A stretch of DNA of 42,342 nucleotides, taken from the NCBI RefSeq assembly GCF_933208505.1, contig NZ_CAKOEU010000009.1; one strand, 5' to 3'. Below the pieces are notes generated by a model. The model saw only the letters and a list, made by a program, of their open reading frames with translations. It did not search any database and was not told where the DNA came from. Both the position numbers and the translations under genes were made by a program. This document shows positions 41,511-42,342 of this stretch, one piece after another (position 1 is the first letter of the stretch; each line of letters begins with the position of its first letter). The stretch comes from Convivina praedatoris (GTDB lineage Bacteria; Bacillota; Bacilli; Lactobacillales; Lactobacillaceae).

Positions 41511-41603
41511 AGCGCGACCACGGAATCGAACCGCGTTCGTCGTGATAACGAAAGAAGTATCCTTTTTAGTTTAGTTTACTTCGGCCACCGGCCAACATCG
41601 CGC
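41511..41603 (-). ncRNA. tRNA-like domain 2 (GCGCGAT acceptor)
   Basis: Acceptor GCGCGAT / GTCGCGC (seven pairs, one G-U) abuts a canonical T arm CGCGG-TTCGATT-CCGTG (41519-41535). Inside are a D-like hairpin TTGGCC-GGT-GGCCGA, a stem GAAGTA / TACTTC holding a 17-nt loop with a repeated ACTAA, and a variable-arm hairpin TTCGT / ACGAA. Length 92 nt plus discriminator, as for a class II tRNA, but the anticodon loop is ten bases too long. Confidence 0.6.
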
Positions 41604-41709
41604 AAGATAGGAGACACACACGCCTCATTTGATTTCTGCATACTACAATTATTGCACCAATTTAAGGGGCAAAAGTGGCGTTAGAAGCGCGTCTTTTTAC
41701 TTGATAAAG

Positions 41710-42120
41710 TTATCCACAAGGATTAAACATTGACTTACGCAAGTCTTTTTTTATCTTGTCTAACCGGCGCTTACATGTGCTCTGGTCTAAGTGCATTAAT
41801 CGGCTAATTTGTTGCCATGACTTCGCTTTATCTCCTGGGGCATAGTGCCAAGCTAGCATTTGCTGATTATCTTTCTCTAACGTATGGACGTAGCTTCTAA
41901 CAGCTTTAATTTGCGCCTCCCAGTACATAATCATGCGGTCTTGTTGAATACGGATCATGACATCTTCGACCGAATTTCTGTAAACATTTTGAAGGCGTCC
42001 CCCGCCAGTATTTTCGTCTGTGGTATGTATTCCTTTGATTTCAGCTATCCTAAAATTAATTTTTGACTGGATTTTATCTGAATAATAATCTTTAAAAACA
42101 GCGTCTATCTTGTCCGCCAC
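41710..42120 (-). CDS. ArpU/RinA-type phage late transcription regulator
   Basis: A 136-residue basic helical protein. The C-terminus QQMLAWHYAPGDKAKSWQQISRLMHLDQSTCKRRLDKIKKDL is a sigma-region-4-like helix-turn-helix, the hallmark of ArpU-type proteins that switch on the packaging and structural operon of Firmicutes phages. GTG start behind AGGGGG. Placed directly before the RNA region and terminase genes, as expected for a late activator. Its target promoter should lie in the next few hundred bases. Confidence 0.8.
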   Translation of the reverse strand: MADKIDAVFKDYYSDKIQSKINFRIAEIKGIHTTDENTGGGRLQNVYRNSVEDVMIRIQQDRMIMYWEAQIKAVRSYVHTLEKDNQQMLAWHYAPGDKAKSWQQISRLMHLDQSTCKRRLDKIKKDLRKSMFNPCG

Positions 42121-42129
42121 GTTGTCCCC

Positions 42130-42342
42130 CTAAATGAACATCTTACTTAGCATCCATTGCTTTTGATTTTTTAGTTGCTGATCGATTTGAATTCCTATTT
42201 CAATCTTTTCATCCAAGTTTGAAAACAATTCAGCGATTGCTACTTGTGTCTCAACGTTATGTAGCTGCACTTTGAAGTTAGCTAACTCATCAAACTGGAT
42301 ATTAATACCTGCCTTAAATACGTGCATAAACTGCTGAATATT
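42130..42342 (-). CDS. C-terminal part of a type I restriction specificity (HsdS)-like protein, partial
   Basis: The frame is open to the window edge, so the start is missing; at least 70 residues are visible. GINIQFDELANFKVQLHN resembles the end of an HsdS target-recognition domain. ETQVAIAELFSNLDEKIEIGIQIDQQLKNQKQWMLSKMF matches the conserved coiled coil and final KMF of HsdS. The usual EEQ before this helix reads ETQ. HsdS gives sequence specificity to type I restriction-modification complexes. Whether this is a whole phage-borne HsdS, a half or a remnant depends on sequence outside the window. Nine bases separate it from arpU. Confidence 0.6.
   Translation of the reverse strand, partial: NIQQFMHVFKAGINIQFDELANFKVQLHNVETQVAIAELFSNLDEKIEIGIQIDQQLKNQKQWMLSKMFI

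Larger units (their letters stand above)
41238..41693 (-). ncRNA. Folded phage RNA region with two tRNA-like domains
   Basis: No credible gene on the sense strand, but almost continuous base pairing. Domains in transcription order: 41613-41693 (GACGCGC / GTGTGTC and ACGCC / GGCGT); tRNA-like 41512-41603; hairpin 41435-41509 with a 13-bp stem; tRNA-like 41338-41428; hairpins 41305-41333, 41278-41302 and 41251-41270; then the terminator. Seen by eye from complementarity. Whether it is one RNA, several, or the leader of the late transcript is unknown. It seems too short for the phage RNAs GOLLD or ROOL. Confidence 0.6.
19970..42342. mobile_element. Prophage (Siphovirus), right end outside window
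   Basis: From the 3' end of tRNA-Leu to the window edge nearly every gene is a phage gene in standard late order on the minus strand: late regulator, terminase, portal, head, tail, baseplate, lysis. Genes overlap tightly by ATGA or are separated by a few bases. SPP1-type portal plus MuF protein plus Terminase_2 TerS, and no HNH endonuclease before terS, suggest headful (pac) packaging (inference). The structural genes look intact. Integrase, repressor and replication genes are not in the window, so completeness cannot be judged. Confidence 0.93.

Overview
The window comes from a low-GC Gram-positive lactic acid bacterium of the Leuconostoc/Weissella branch of the Lactobacillaceae; Weissella is my best guess (inference). 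Signs are the YueI-RarA-6S-Usp order, DUF2969 beside mreB, a tRNA-Leu with anticodon AAG, and a Ddl ligase carrying the D-Ala-D-Lac Phe signature (F261) typical of intrinsically vancomycin-resistant genera. About 20 kb of ordinary chromosome is followed by about 22 kb of one prophage whose right end lies outside the window.

Chromosome (1-20012). The left edge holds the promoter and leader of what looks like an rRNA operon running leftwards. Next come an aminotransferase, a guanylate-kinase-like protein, an APC amino acid permease, ezrA (cell division), rpsD with its own promoter and a structured leader, yueI-rarA, a 6S RNA and a universal stress gene. A cell-envelope block on the minus strand follows: DUF1146, mreB-DUF2969, and rodA-DUF2785-ddl. 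Then come the competence pair comFA-comFC, a divergent yigZ whose mRNA is probably leaderless, tRNA-Arg(CCG), tag, eno, an unusually diverged tpiA, a small membrane protein gene and tRNA-Leu(AAG).

Prophage (about 19970-42342+). All genes lie on the minus strand and read from the right edge towards tRNA-Leu. In transcription order: a fragment resembling the end of a type I restriction specificity subunit, an ArpU-type late regulator, about 480 bases of folded non-coding RNA ending in a terminator, a collagen-like fibre gene, three tiny overlapping ORFs, terS-terL-portal-MuF, a terminator, scaffold-capsid-connectors, tail tube, tail chaperones (probable -1 frameshift), tape measure, Dit, Tal, DUF1617, BppU, three small membrane/holin-type proteins and a GH25 lysin. 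This is a Siphovirus with SPP1/TP901-like modules and probably headful packaging. Integrase, repressor and replication genes must lie beyond the right edge.

The most unusual part is 41217-41693. It contains two tRNA-like folds, each with a perfect-length 7-bp acceptor stem directly abutting a 17-nt T arm. Neither has a normal anticodon arm. They sit among at least four other hairpins and end in a terminator just before the late structural genes. I know of no named RNA family that fits.
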